From the IMG/VR virus record IMGVR_UViG_3300025327_000033, positions 1-57,230 of that record: a DNA stretch of 57,230 nucleotides; one strand, given 5' to 3'. Of the stretch, positions 13,863-21,908 are shown piece after piece. The first letter of the stretch is position 1, and each line of letters opens with the position of its first letter. The notes under the pieces were generated by a model. The model was given only the letters and a program-made list of their open reading frames with translations. It was not told the origin of the DNA and did not search any database. The translations under genes were made by a program, and so were the position numbers. Source of the stretch: a virus.

Positions 13863-14587
13863 GCCTCGAGGCCATAACCGCCGCATGGCGCAACTCGCGC
13901 CAGAAGGGCGGCGCGCTTCTGGTGGTCCTAGCTCTTGCCGACTACGCCGACGACAACGGCCTCTCTTGGCCATCGATCGAACGCTTGGCTTCCAAAGCCA
14001 GGCTCTCCGACCGGCAGACTCAGGCTGTCCTTCGTGATCTGGCTACCGCTGGCGAGATTGCGATCGAACGGGGGCGTGGTCCGAAGGGGGCCAATCGCTA
14101 CCGCATACTCTTGCCCATCCACTGGGGTGCAGTTTCTTCACCCCCAAAAGAGGCCGGGGTGCAGCCCGCCACGCCTGGGGGTGAAGTTTCCAGCACCGAG
14201 GGGGTGTTGCCCACCTCACCCGAATCCTCCAGAGATTCCCTCATGGATTCCACCAGTAAGAGGGCGCGGCGCAAGCGCCGCGCCCGCCCGGGTGTCCCTG
14301 CTGCCGTCGAGTTGCATCGCCGTATCACAGGCGTGTACCTCCCGAAGGTGACCTGGCCACGGGTGGTCCGTTCGGTCGGCGACCGCCTCTTGCCCTGGGG
14401 CCGCCTCTGCAAGTCCTGGGTATCCCGCGGCTATCGCCCCTCCAATCTGGAGGGCCTGCTCGATGCCTTCACAAACGGCGCTGGCGGCCCCCGCCGTCCG
14501 CCGCGAGTCGGTGGCTCCCGGCCTTCGGGGCTCGACGTCCTGCGGGGCGTCCATTCCGCATCCAAGGAGCGTGAGCGTGGCCATTGA
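13859..14587 (+). CDS. HTH replication-initiation-like protein
   Basis: It has 242 residues. Residues ~18-90 (GGALLVVLALADYADDNGLSWPSI..LASKARLSDRQTQAVLRDL..AGEI) match the HTH_36-type domain of phage replication proteins. A Ser/Arg-rich linker and a second helical domain with WGRLCKSWVSRGY follow. It probably binds the origin and starts replisome assembly. GTG start overlapping the previous gene. It is followed by the loader-like gene, the usual initiator/loader order. Confidence 0.65.
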   Translation: MSLEAITAAWRNSRQKGGALLVVLALADYADDNGLSWPSIERLASKARLSDRQTQAVLRDLATAGEIAIERGRGPKGANRYRILLPIHWGAVSSPPKEAGVQPATPGGEVSSTEGVLPTSPESSRDSLMDSTSKRARRKRRARPGVPAAVELHRRITGVYLPKVTWPRVVRSVGDRLLPWGRLCKSWVSRGYRPSNLEGLLDAFTNGAGGPRRPPRVGGSRPSGLDVLRGVHSASKERERGH

Positions 14588-15197
14588 CGAACCCGATCGC
14601 CAGCGTGTGCTAGAGCGCCTGGCTCCCCTGGTCGCTGCCTTCCCGAACTTCCATCCCGATCCGGCCACGTTCGAAGCCTACGTGCTCGTCCTGGTCGACG
14701 TGGATCCACTGCTGCTTGAGGCGGCCATCCTGCAGCTCATCAGTCGGCCGCTGGAATTCATGCCGTCGCCTGGCCGGATCCGGGAGGAGGCGCTCGACCT
14801 CATGGACGGCCGGCTTTCCGGGCCCGATGCCTGGGCGCTGGTCGCCCAGGAGCTCCGACGTGGAGTTGGTCACTTCACGGGCCCGGTCGTCGCTTACGTC
14901 CCCGGATCCGACCAGCCGGTGACTTCGTATGGCGAGGAGCCCAGGGTCCCGCCTGATGTCCAGCGTGCCGTCGACGCCGTCGGTGGGTGGTCGCGGCTCA
15001 GGTCGTCCGATAACTACTCCGCCGATCGGGCCAGGTTCCTCGAGGCCTATGCCGTCTACGCTGATCGCTCGCGCAACGATGCCCGGATGTTACCTGCCGT
15101 ACGCCAGGTCGTGTCCGCCCTTGCCGGCCGCATGCAATCACCGGCCCTACTTCCGAAGGAGGCCCCCCTTGCTCGCCGCTCTCTCGACTCTTCCTGA
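14577..15197 (+). CDS. Candidate replicative helicase loader (G39P-like)
   Basis: It has 206 residues. The N-terminal 85 residues (LERLAPLVAAFPNFHPDPATFEAYVLVL.. then FMPSPGRIREEALDLM) follow the pattern of G39P/DnaI-N type helicase loaders: paired helices, an aromatic-Pro motif and a PSPGRIRE turn. The rest is unassigned. The GTG at 14577 follows AAGGAG by seven bases and overlaps the initiator gene. No AAA+ motifs are present, so it would act like G39P rather than DnaC. Confidence 0.5.
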   Translation: MAIDEPDRQRVLERLAPLVAAFPNFHPDPATFEAYVLVLVDVDPLLLEAAILQLISRPLEFMPSPGRIREEALDLMDGRLSGPDAWALVAQELRRGVGHFTGPVVAYVPGSDQPVTSYGEEPRVPPDVQRAVDAVGGWSRLRSSDNYSADRARFLEAYAVYADRSRNDARMLPAVRQVVSALAGRMQSPALLPKEAPLARRSLDSS

Positions 15198-15405
15198 CAC
15201 CACAAGGTATCCCCTGTCGCTGGGCTGGCAGTCGTCGTCGATCTCAGGCGGCTGCATGAGTTGCACGCAGCACACTCTGCCCTCCGGCGACACCGTTTCG
15301 CACACTGTTCTGGTCCTCCAGCTCTCGCGCAACGGCTTCATTGCCCGGCTCTGTCGCCTGTGTGCTCGCCGGCTGCGCGTGATCATGTCTGGAGCGGTCG
15401 CCTGA
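15169..15405 (+). CDS. Cys-containing small protein (TTG start)
   Basis: It has 78 residues. The start is TTG, six bases after AAGGAGG; no ATG/GTG is as well placed. CMSC and CRLC pairs about 35 residues apart suggest a zinc site. ATG of the next gene overlaps its stop (TGATG). Confidence 0.55.
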   Translation: MLAALSTLPDTTRYPLSLGWQSSSISGGCMSCTQHTLPSGDTVSHTVLVLQLSRNGFIARLCRLCARRLRVIMSGAVA

Positions 15406-15746
15406 TGCCGCTCCCCCTGCAGTATCCATGGCCCGTGAAGCCCTTGACTTCCGTCTTCGATCTCCGAGTGGGAGACCGCGTCCCAGCGATCCCCTCGGTA
15501 CCAGCCAATGCCGCGCAGCCAGGTTGTGCCAACTGTCTTGATCACGGGATCGTCTACGCCTATGAGGTGAAGTCCGGCGGCGGCAAGGTCCACTACTTCG
15601 ACGACGGCCGGAACTTCCCGCGCATGATGTTTGCCGAGTTGCTCTCGGCTCCCTGTCCCGTGTGCCGGCATCCTGCGGCCCCGCCAGCACAGCCCGAAGG
15701 GGCACGCACGACGGTCGATCTCAACCAGGAGGAATTGCCGCTGTGA
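15405..15746 (+). CDS. Hypothetical protein with two CxxC pairs
   Basis: It has 113 residues. CANC (about residue 44) and CPVC (about 87) could bind zinc. An aromatic mid-region (VHYFDDGRNFPRMMF) lies between them. It ends in an acidic tail whose codons double as the ribosome-binding site for the next, GTGA-coupled gene. Confidence 0.6.
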   Translation: MPLPLQYPWPVKPLTSVFDLRVGDRVPAIPSVPANAAQPGCANCLDHGIVYAYEVKSGGGKVHYFDDGRNFPRMMFAELLSAPCPVCRHPAAPPAQPEGARTTVDLNQEELPL

Positions 15747-15991
15747 TCCCCACGCTCGCCGAACTCGAGGCCACGTTGCTGCGTCGCTGGCTGGGCTTCG
15801 CCGCCAGTGCCATCGGGGGCTCTGGCACCGGGGCTGCCCTGGGTGCCTCACTGACGGGCTTGTGCGGGCCCGCCGCAGGCTTGTTCATCCTGGCGGGCTG
15901 CGCGTCCGGCCTGCTGGTGTCGGCGCTCGTGCTGCTCTACTGGTCCGTCTCGCTTCGCCTGGCGTATCGCCGGGCCACAAAGGAGGTCTGA
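15743..15991 (+). CDS. Small membrane protein
   Basis: It has 82 residues with two predicted membrane helices: about 20-45 (Gly/Ala-rich, GFAASAIGGSGTGAALGASL) and about 45-70 (AAGLFILAGCASGLLVSALVLLY). The tail is basic. The GTG start overlaps the previous stop and AGGAGG precedes it. Its role in the early cassette is unknown; membrane anchoring of a replication complex is one possibility. Confidence 0.6.
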   Translation: MIPTLAELEATLLRRWLGFAASAIGGSGTGAALGASLTGLCGPAAGLFILAGCASGLLVSALVLLYWSVSLRLAYRRATKEV

Positions 15992-15992
15992 G

Positions 15993-16388
15993 TTGTCGCA
16001 CCCGCAGTACGTCTGCACTCGCTGTAGGTTGCCGATGCGCATGAACTCCATCGGCGTCGACGTCATTCTTTGCTTTCAGGATCCACCAGTACCCTACGAG
16101 TTGTGGACCGGCGACGAATGGGAGTGCCTCTCATGCGGATCCACGCTCGTTGCTGGCTGGTCCGCCACATGCACAGCGCACTTCGAACCCGACTTCGTTG
16201 CCAAGATCCGGCTCTGCCTGGAGGCGCGGCCCTTGAAGCTGCGCGTTGAATTCGAATCCCAGGCCGCTCAGCGCAATGCCATGGCGGCCATGGGCTTCGC
16301 CTACGCCGTAGAAGGCGGTGTCCGCCGGTTGTCCGATCAGCGTTTCGATCAGGCGTTCATTCGTCAGTGGCTGACGGTGCTGGCATGA
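15993..16388 (+). CDS. Zinc-ribbon protein (TTG start)
   Basis: It has 131 residues. The N-terminal CTRC..CLSCG ligands span about residues 8-48 and look like a split zinc ribbon. The remainder is alpha/beta. The start is TTG after AAAGGAGGTCTGAG. Function unknown. Confidence 0.6.
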   Translation: MSHPQYVCTRCRLPMRMNSIGVDVILCFQDPPVPYELWTGDEWECLSCGSTLVAGWSATCTAHFEPDFVAKIRLCLEARPLKLRVEFESQAAQRNAMAAMGFAYAVEGGVRRLSDQRFDQAFIRQWLTVLA

Positions 16389-16425
16389 AGCAACCCCGTC
16401 CGATCCCGGTCGGGGGCACGCCCTG

Positions 16426-17187
16426 ATGGCCAGGCACTCGGCTATCGAATGGACCGACGCAACCTGGAATCCCTGGCGGGGCTGCTCTATGGTGAGCCCC
16501 GGGTGCGCTCGGTGCTACATGTTCCGCGATATGCGACGCTGGGGTCTCGATCCCGAAGTCGTGGTCCGCAGCTCGCTGAGTTCCTTCCTCCATCCACTGT
16601 CCTGGCATCGCTCGGCTACCCAGGGCGGGCTGTTCGTCTTCACGTGCTCGTTCTCTGACTTTTTTCACCCCCACGCCGACGCCTGGCGTCTCGAGGCCTG
16701 GGACGTCATCCGCCAGACGCCCGGGCTTACGTACCTCGTTCTCACGAAGCGCCCGGAGCTCGTTGCTGCCAGGTTGCCGCCTGGCTGGCCCGCTGGCTTC
16801 GAGCACGTCTGGCTCGGCGTCTCAGTGGAACTCCAAGCCTACGTCGGGCGCATCGAGACCATCCTCGAGGTGCCGGCCGCCATCCACTTCGTGTCCGCCG
16901 AGCCTCTGCTGGGGCCGCTGAATCTCGATCCCTTCCTGGTGGGATCACCACGGATCGACTGGGTCATCGCCGGCGGCGAGTCCGATCCGTCGGAGCGGGG
17001 TCCCCGATGGTGCGCGCCGGAGTGGCTGCGGTCACTACGCGACGACTGCCGGGCCACGCGCGTTCCCTTCTTCCTCAAGCAGCTCGGCGGTCGCACCCGG
17101 AGCGACGGATCCTGGGGCGGCCGCCTACTCGATGGTCGGTCGCACTCCGAGCGCCCGTCCGCCCGCACCCAAGGAGGTGCCTCATGA
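16426..17187 (+). CDS. Phage Gp37/Gp68 (DUF5131) family three-Cys protein
   Basis: It has 253 residues. The opening SAIEWTDATWNPWRGCSMVSPGCARCY is diagnostic of the Gp37/Gp68 family. C-x6-C-x2-C resembles a radical-SAM-like cluster motif. Further family signatures are TKRPE, WLGVSVE, SAEPLLGP and WVIAGGES. Known members are widespread in phages; the biochemical function is unsettled, and a nucleic-acid or nucleotide modification role is suspected. The usual partner TcmP is not seen nearby. The last 25 residues look extended relative to typical members. Confidence 0.85.
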   Translation: MARHSAIEWTDATWNPWRGCSMVSPGCARCYMFRDMRRWGLDPEVVVRSSLSSFLHPLSWHRSATQGGLFVFTCSFSDFFHPHADAWRLEAWDVIRQTPGLTYLVLTKRPELVAARLPPGWPAGFEHVWLGVSVELQAYVGRIETILEVPAAIHFVSAEPLLGPLNLDPFLVGSPRIDWVIAGGESDPSERGPRWCAPEWLRSLRDDCRATRVPFFLKQLGGRTRSDGSWGGRLLDGRSHSERPSARTQGGAS

Positions 17188-17897
17188 CCGTTCTCGACGC
17201 GCCGGCCGAGGCCGGCATCATCCCTGGCCTCGAGGGTTATCCCGAGTTCAGGTTCGATCCCGTGCAGCTGGCCTTCATCGGTCAGGCCCCGCCTGGCTTC
17301 GGCGACCTCTCCCAGCTGGCGCGGGTCTTCGAAGACTTCGGCAACGCCGAGGGTTTCTACCGCGGCGACCTCCTGATGTACATGATCATCTGGCACGGCG
17401 AGGAGCGAGCCCTGCAGTTGTTCGATCCCCTGCACTGGCGCGTGAAGAGTTGGCAGAACTCGCTCTCCGTCGTCCGCCGCATGCCGCCCGACGACTGGCG
17501 CGAGGCCGATGGCGGCTTGTGGGTGCCGGCCCCTGGTCTACACACTCGCCGCCGGCAGGGCCCAACGTACTCGCACCATGCCGAGGTCGCCTACCTCGAT
17601 CCTGCAGCGCAGTCTAAGTTCCTGCAGTTGGCCATCGACAACGGCTGGTCCGTTCGCCAGCTGCGCGAACAGGTGCAGGCGGCCAAGCCTGCGAAGGATG
17701 GGGAGGGCGGGCAGCAGGTTGAGTTCCAGACCAACCCCATGTCCGTCCGGGCCTCGAAGCTCGCCGAGAAGGTCGAGCGCCTCTCGAAGGACTGCACGGT
17801 CACGGCCGCTGTTGTCTTGCTCGAGGAGGCAGCCGAGCGTCTGCGCCGCGCCAGTGTGCTCATTGCAAAGGATGGCGGGGATGACGAGTCTGAGTGA
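17184..17897 (+). CDS. ParB/HTH-like regulator, uncertain
   Basis: It has 237 residues. The central part (WQNSLSVVRRMPP.. THSHH-type TYSHHAEVAYLDPAAQSKFL..AIDNGWSVRQLREQV) is a pattern I recall in phage and actinobacterial regulators with ParB-like helical domains. The C-terminus is coiled-coil-like (KLAEKVERLSKDCT). AAGGAGG precedes the ATG, which overlaps the Gp37/68 stop. Confidence 0.5.
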   Translation: MTVLDAPAEAGIIPGLEGYPEFRFDPVQLAFIGQAPPGFGDLSQLARVFEDFGNAEGFYRGDLLMYMIIWHGEERALQLFDPLHWRVKSWQNSLSVVRRMPPDDWREADGGLWVPAPGLHTRRRQGPTYSHHAEVAYLDPAAQSKFLQLAIDNGWSVRQLREQVQAAKPAKDGEGGQQVEFQTNPMSVRASKLAEKVERLSKDCTVTAAVVLLEEAAERLRRASVLIAKDGGDDESE

Positions 17898-18151
17898 CGC
17901 CTTCTTGGATCCGCTTCCGTTTCCGCTGCCGAGCGGTCGGCCGTGATGCTGTGGCCTCCAAGCGCGCCGTCCGCCGGCGTCAGTGCCAGCGCAAATTCCG
18001 TTACCGGACCCAGGCATCGGCTGACGTCGATCGCCGACGCCTGATCCGCCAGGCCATCCGCGCTGGTCGCAACCCGCGACTAAACGTCTATCGCTGCCGC
18101 TGGTGTGGCGGCTGGCACGTCGGCCACTGGAAGTCAGGAGGTGTCTCGTGA
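17894..18151 (+). CDS. Zinc-ribbon protein
   Basis: It has 85 residues, Arg-rich. The C-terminal YRCRWCGGWHVGH with an upstream CQRKF gives a C..CxxC..H..H set of ligands common to small phage proteins. Probably nucleic-acid-binding. GTG start with GTGA overlap. Confidence 0.65.
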   Translation: MTPSWIRFRFRCRAVGRDAVASKRAVRRRQCQRKFRYRTQASADVDRRRLIRQAIRAGRNPRLNVYRCRWCGGWHVGHWKSGGVS

Positions 18152-18576
18152 GCCGCGGACTACTCACAATCATCTGCGCTTTCTTCTACGGCGTCGGCGT
18201 GTTCTCCGGCCTGTTGCTCATGGGCGGGCCTTTCCGGCCCGCACCATCCGACGCTCCCCCCGTTGAACCGGCATCTACTCCAGTCACGGCGTGCTCGATG
18301 GAAGATCCCCTCGTCGTGGCCATGATGCAGGAGGCGATCCTGCAGACGGCCGATGTCATGAACGACCTGTGGTTGCCAGCGCTCGATCAGTGCCTGGCCG
18401 CGAAGACGGGTGCAGATCTCTGGCGATCAGAGGCGATCGGGTTGGCTCGCGGCTGGGTGAACTCGGATCAGCTTGCCGCTCGCGTCACGCAGATCGGTTA
18501 CGACCTTCTCTGGTGCATCTCCGTGGCCGCAGATCCCCTCGGGGATTGCTTGTCGATGCTGCATAGCACGCCCTAG
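18148..18576 (+). CDS. Membrane-anchored protein with extracytoplasmic domain
   Basis: It has 142 residues. A signal-anchor helix spans about residues 5-28 (LLTIICAFFYGVGVFSGLLLM), then a Pro-rich spacer and a helical domain with three Cys (C..C..C) outside the membrane. Possibly a superinfection or membrane-targeting protein; not recognised. GTG start overlapping the previous stop. Confidence 0.6.
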   Translation: MSRGLLTIICAFFYGVGVFSGLLLMGGPFRPAPSDAPPVEPASTPVTACSMEDPLVVAMMQEAILQTADVMNDLWLPALDQCLAAKTGADLWRSEAIGLARGWVNSDQLAARVTQIGYDLLWCISVAADPLGDCLSMLHSTP

Positions 18577-18578
18577 CC

Positions 18579-18737
18579 ATGCGTCGCTCGTTTCTCGTCG
18601 CGCTGTTCGTTGGCCTGTCAATCTCTTTCGGCGTAGCATCTGGCCTCCAGACCGTTGGTACGTCTCCGATGTGGGCTTTGGCCATCGGCTTCATGGCTGC
18701 CGGCCTGTTCATCGCCGTCGCCGACAAGGGGGACTGA
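18579..18737 (+). CDS. Small membrane protein, 52 residues
   Basis: The peptide MRRSFLVALFVGLSISFGVA begins a first membrane helix, and WALAIGFMAAGLFIAV forms a second, with a positively charged N-terminus. It fits exactly between two genes, with its TGA abutting the next ATG. Function unknown. Confidence 0.6.
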   Translation: MRRSFLVALFVGLSISFGVASGLQTVGTSPMWALAIGFMAAGLFIAVADKGD

Positions 18738-19178
18738 ATGGGCCTGATCTTCAGCCCCGAGCTCTTGCCTGGCGTGATGTCCGGAGCGAAGACGTGCACG
18801 CGCCGCCTGGCGCGTGCGACCGATTTGTTCTTCGGGCCGCACTGGACTGCCCTGTCCGTCGGGCTCGCCTGGGTGCGCCTCGCACCCGGCGGCAGCCTGT
18901 CCGGCGTGCTGAGCGTTCAGCGCGGAGCGCGCTTCCTGTGGGTCGTCGGTCGTACCTATGCCATCCTCCCTGGCCGCGGTCGCAAGGCCGTTGGCCGCCT
19001 GTACCTGACAGGGCTTCGCCTCGAGCCCGTGCAGTCCATTCTGGCCGCCGACGTCCGAAGCGAGGGCTTCCTGTTCCTCGAGGACTTCATGGCCACGTGG
19101 GATGCCCTTCATGGCGCGGGCCAGCGCTGGCAGGACAATCCCCTCGTGTGGGTGCTCGCGTTCAAGAGGATGCTGTGA
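18738..19178 (+). CDS. ASCH-domain protein
   Basis: It has 146 residues. Family features are the N-terminal FSPELLPGVMSGAKTCTRR, the middle YAILPGRGRKAVGRLYLTGLRLEPV, then DVRSEGFLFLEDF..W..LHG and C-terminal WQDNPLVWVLAF. ASCH domains (PUA-like fold) bind RNA, and some have ribonuclease activity. This is the typical phage form. Its role here is probably RNA-related in early infection. Confidence 0.8.
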   Translation: MGLIFSPELLPGVMSGAKTCTRRLARATDLFFGPHWTALSVGLAWVRLAPGGSLSGVLSVQRGARFLWVVGRTYAILPGRGRKAVGRLYLTGLRLEPVQSILAADVRSEGFLFLEDFMATWDALHGAGQRWQDNPLVWVLAFKRML

Positions 19179-19747
19179 CTGGCTGGGGTGCCAGTTCACC
19201 ACCGCGCCGGGCCCGCAGATCCGCCGCCGGCCGCGGCAAGGGCTTCGAAGCCCTGGTGCAGCTGACGCTCGATCGCTACGCCAAGGCGGGCCTGCTCGTC
19301 GCCCGTCGCATCGACACCGGATCCCGGGCTGTGCGGCAGGGATCCCAGGTGCGCCTGATCCCGACGCCGTCGCCGCCGGACTTCGTAGCCGTTCTCGCGG
19401 GCGGCCGATCCATGGTGTTCGACGCCAAAGAGGAGCTCGACTACACGTGGTCCCTCGATCTGCGCGCCACGCATCAGCTGGAGTTCATGGCCAGGTGGGC
19501 GACCGCCGGTGCTCTTTGCTTCTTCCTCGTCGAATGCCGGCCGTTGTCCATCGTCGTCGCCCTGCGGGTCCCGCCCGGGCTGAGCGATGACCTCCGCTTG
19601 CGGCCTGCCGTGAACTTTCGCCGCCCCGAGACCTGCATCTGGCCCTACGTTGTCGTCCACAGCGATCCCTCGGCGTATGGCCAATACGACTGGCTCCCGG
19701 CCGTGCTCACTCGGTGGAACAAGCCGCTCGATCAGGACGTTGGCTAG
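19175..19747 (+). CDS. recU: RecU-type Holliday junction resolvase
   Basis: It has 190 residues. The order GRGKGFEALV (about 19-28), PPDFVAVLAGG with Asp69, VFDAKEE with Asp83 and Lys85, and HQLEFMARW..CFFLVE matches RecU, which cleaves four-way DNA junctions with a metal-dependent PD-(D/E)XK-type site. In a phage it would resolve recombination intermediates and branched DNA before packaging. GTG start overlapping the ASCH stop. A long tail follows the core. Confidence 0.8.
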   Translation: MTGWGASSPPRRARRSAAGRGKGFEALVQLTLDRYAKAGLLVARRIDTGSRAVRQGSQVRLIPTPSPPDFVAVLAGGRSMVFDAKEELDYTWSLDLRATHQLEFMARWATAGALCFFLVECRPLSIVVALRVPPGLSDDLRLRPAVNFRRPETCIWPYVVVHSDPSAYGQYDWLPAVLTRWNKPLDQDVG

Positions 19748-20193
19748 TGGGCGTTCAGGCCGGTTCAGAAAGGCCCGCCCTGCCGATCTATGCAGTATCG
19801 GGTGACACGGTGCGCCAGGCTCTCGCCGCCTTGCTGGGCCAGGCTCCAACCCGTTCGAGGTTCCGCTGGTTGGCGCGCCGGATGTCAGCGACTGCCGGCC
19901 GGGCCCGTCCATGGACTTGGCGCTACGTCTACTCAGTCCACCGCTCGCCAGCGTTCAGGGCCGGCCGGGCGTTCTCGGCCGCTGCCGTGGCTCTCGCGGC
20001 CGAACTCATCGACGGCGCTTCGCCGTTCTCGGCATGGGAGTCCCGGGAGGTATTCGTTCCACCGGGATCCCCCCTGCCATCGAGCGGTGGCATCGTGATG
20101 GGCCAGCGCAAGGACTGCCCGGTGTGTGGCCAGGTGTTCGTCCCCAACGTCCCATGGCGCACGAAGTGCCCGGCGTGCTCTCCCCATCGATGA
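19747..20193 (+). CDS. HTH-like and zinc-ribbon protein, last gene of the rightward cassette
   Basis: It has 148 residues. The middle (VRQALAALLGQ.. WRYVYSVHRSPAFRAGRAFSAAAVALA) looks HTH-like. The C-terminus is a clear zinc ribbon (CPVCGQVF..KCPAC). The GTG start shares its first base with the recU stop. It may be a transcriptional regulator made late in the cassette, though this is not shown. Confidence 0.55.
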   Translation: MGVQAGSERPALPIYAVSGDTVRQALAALLGQAPTRSRFRWLARRMSATAGRARPWTWRYVYSVHRSPAFRAGRAFSAAAVALAAELIDGASPFSAWESREVFVPPGSPLPSSGGIVMGQRKDCPVCGQVFVPNVPWRTKCPACSPHR

Positions 20194-20208
20194 GACCCTG
20201 AAAGCGAA

Positions 20209-20240
20209 GGGCCCCCGGGTTTCGCCCTGCCCGGGGGCCC
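20209..20240. terminator. Bidirectional hairpin between convergent gene blocks
   Basis: Arms GGGCCCCCGGG (20209-20219) and CCCGGGGGCCC (20230-20240) pair perfectly with a 10-base loop. The hairpin lies exactly between the end of the rightward cassette and the end of the leftward late genes. T-tracts are weak (TTT in the loop only), so it may stop transcription mainly by hairpin strength and collision avoidance. Confidence 0.7.
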
Positions 20241-20280
20241 AAGCACGTGGAGGAGAGCTCGCGCACCCGGCGCGGAACTC

Positions 20281-20649
20281 TTATCGCTTCGGAGCCAGCA
20301 GCGCCCCGACCTTCCCACCGATCCCGCCCAGCACGGGCTGAAGGAACTTGTCGTAGTACACCTGCGCCGCGACGCTGAGTGCCCCGGCCCATAAAATCAC
20401 CGCCGTGCCTGCGGCGAAGATCCCGCCAACAAACGCCACCGGGTCATCTGTCGTCGGCAGCGCCGGCAGGGCCAGCGGTGTATACACCGCTGTCACGGCG
20501 ATCGCTGCGCCAAAGCAGAGCCAGCGGATCACCTTGATGCTCGGCTTCGGCTGCTTGAACACGCCGATCCAGACGATGTTGATCGCCTGAACGAGCACCG
20601 ACGGCACGAACGGAACGATTGCGATCTCGACGATCTGCTGCCAGTCCAT
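20281..20649 (-). CDS. Holin-like protein from internal in-frame start
   Basis: It has 122 residues starting MDWQQIVEIA. There are three hydrophobic helices (about 10-30, 42-60, 72-95) and a basic C-terminus. AGGAGG lies eight bases before the ATG. Holins permeabilise the inner membrane to start lysis. No stop separates it from the transglycosylase frame, so two products from one frame are proposed. Confidence 0.5.
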   Translation of the reverse strand: MDWQQIVEIAIVPFVPSVLVQAINIVWIGVFKQPKPSIKVIRWLCFGAAIAVTAVYTPLALPALPTTDDPVAFVGGIFAAGTAVILWAGALSVAAQVYYDKFLQPVLGGIGGKVGALLAPKR

Positions 20650-21570
20650 GTCCTGATGCCTCCTGGGCTCGGTTTCCGGCCCGTAGCATACTGCGGCTTT
20701 CGCCCGGCCACAAGTCGTGGACCGGGCGTCTGTCATGCCCTTGCTCTCTGTCTCTCCAGGCACCTCCTCGTCGGAACCCGGCGGTTCGAAGTCCGTCGGC
20801 TCCCATGTCTGCCCGGCGTCCAACACATCAGATTGGATCCACGGGATCCAGCATGCCAAGATGGTCTCGGCATACACCGCGCCTCCCCGCTGGCCGCACA
20901 CCTCTGGCCCCGTCCCGAACTGGGCAACGTTGCCGAGGCCGCACTGGTAGATGGCCAGCGCCGTTCGGCCGGCGTCCGAATACCAGAACTCGAGGTCCGC
21001 CTGGCGATGCTCCGCTATGACCAGGAGCGTCCAGTCGCCGCGGCCCTCATCGATCACCACCGCTCCCCGGGCTGCAAAGTCGAGGATGCGCAGCCCCTCG
21101 TAGATGTTCTTCCGGCTCTCCCACAAGTCGTTGGCTTCCTCGCAGCACCACAGGTACCTTGTTGGCATCACCTGGAAGAGACCTATCTCGCCAGCGGCAC
21201 CGCCAGCTGCCGGTGACCCGCGACTTTCGTGGGCGATGACAGCCAGGGCGACCACTCTGTTGGCCGCCCAATCGTCGTATCGTGGATCCTTCATGATCTT
21301 CCACCAGTGACGCAGGCGCGATGCCACGGTGTCGATCCACTCCTTGTCCATCCAGTCACTGGCGTCTGCATCGCATGGTAGATGGGGCGGCTCCGGGGTG
21401 GCCGTTGGGAACCACGTCGGGGTCGGTTGCCTGGTGTCAACGGCGCTTGGCGTGGCGGCCTCGCTGGTGCCGAGCCAGAACAACATGAATATCGCCGCCA
21501 GAACGAGCAACAGCGCGCAGTTCATGCCGGCCCTGGCGAGGCGCACGCGTGTGCTCCCGTCGTCGGGCAC
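20281..21570 (-). CDS. Membrane-anchored lytic transglycosylase with holin-like C-terminus
   Basis: It has 429 residues in one open frame. The N-terminal membrane anchor is at about 16-36. The SLT domain is at about 100-280, with the catalytic Glu115 in AVIAHESRGSP and GEIGLFQVMP following. A Cys-containing linker leads to a C-terminal part of ~122 residues with three likely membrane helices. The enzyme cleaves peptidoglycan; the tail resembles a holin. A good internal ribosome-binding site (AGGAGG) and ATG at 20649 could also produce the tail alone. The GTG at 21570 follows GAGGAG just after the previous stop. Confidence 0.7.
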   Translation of the reverse strand: MPDDGSTRVRLARAGMNCALLLVLAAIFMLFWLGTSEAATPSAVDTRQPTPTWFPTATPEPPHLPCDADASDWMDKEWIDTVASRLRHWWKIMKDPRYDDWAANRVVALAVIAHESRGSPAAGGAAGEIGLFQVMPTRYLWCCEEANDLWESRKNIYEGLRILDFAARGAVVIDEGRGDWTLLVIAEHRQADLEFWYSDAGRTALAIYQCGLGNVAQFGTGPEVCGQRGGAVYAETILACWIPWIQSDVLDAGQTWEPTDFEPPGSDEEVPGETESKGMTDARSTTCGRAKAAVCYGPETEPRRHQDMDWQQIVEIAIVPFVPSVLVQAINIVWIGVFKQPKPSIKVIRWLCFGAAIAVTAVYTPLALPALPTTDDPVAFVGGIFAAGTAVILWAGALSVAAQVYYDKFLQPVLGGIGGKVGALLAPKR

Positions 21571-21574
21571 CCCG

Positions 21575-21907
21575 TCACTCCTCGCCATCGAGCCACCCCC
21601 AGGCCTCAAGTGTGTTGCCCTGCTTCGTCCACTTGACGCGCAACTTGTAGCGCCGGCTGGGCACCAAGTTGATGACCAGTGCCGTCGTGATCACGCCAGC
21701 GCTTTCGGTGGTGTTACCGCTCAGGTACTTCCCCCCGCCGCCGACCGCGGCGAGGTCCAGTCGGCGACCCTGGTCGTCCTCGATCTCGGTGCTGGGTGCG
21801 CTCACAGCACCCGTGCCTGGCCAGTCGGCGGTGTCGACGGTGTAGGCCACAGCTTCGTTCCTGCCCTGGCCCCTCGGGGTATTCTTCAGCTGCCTCGTCT
21901 GTGCCAT
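21575..21907 (-). CDS. Fibre-tail adaptor-like virion protein
   Basis: It has 110 residues, all beta (AVAYTVDTADWPG, VITTALVINLVPSRRYKLRVKW, LEAWGWLDGEE). The pattern is like small adaptors that sit between fibres and the tail tip. It lies directly downstream of the repeat-rich fibre gene. Assigned by pattern and position only. Confidence 0.5.
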   Translation of the reverse strand: MAQTRQLKNTPRGQGRNEAVAYTVDTADWPGTGAVSAPSTEIEDDQGRRLDLAAVGGGGKYLSGNTTESAGVITTALVINLVPSRRYKLRVKWTKQGNTLEAWGWLDGEE

Positions 21908-21908
21908 A

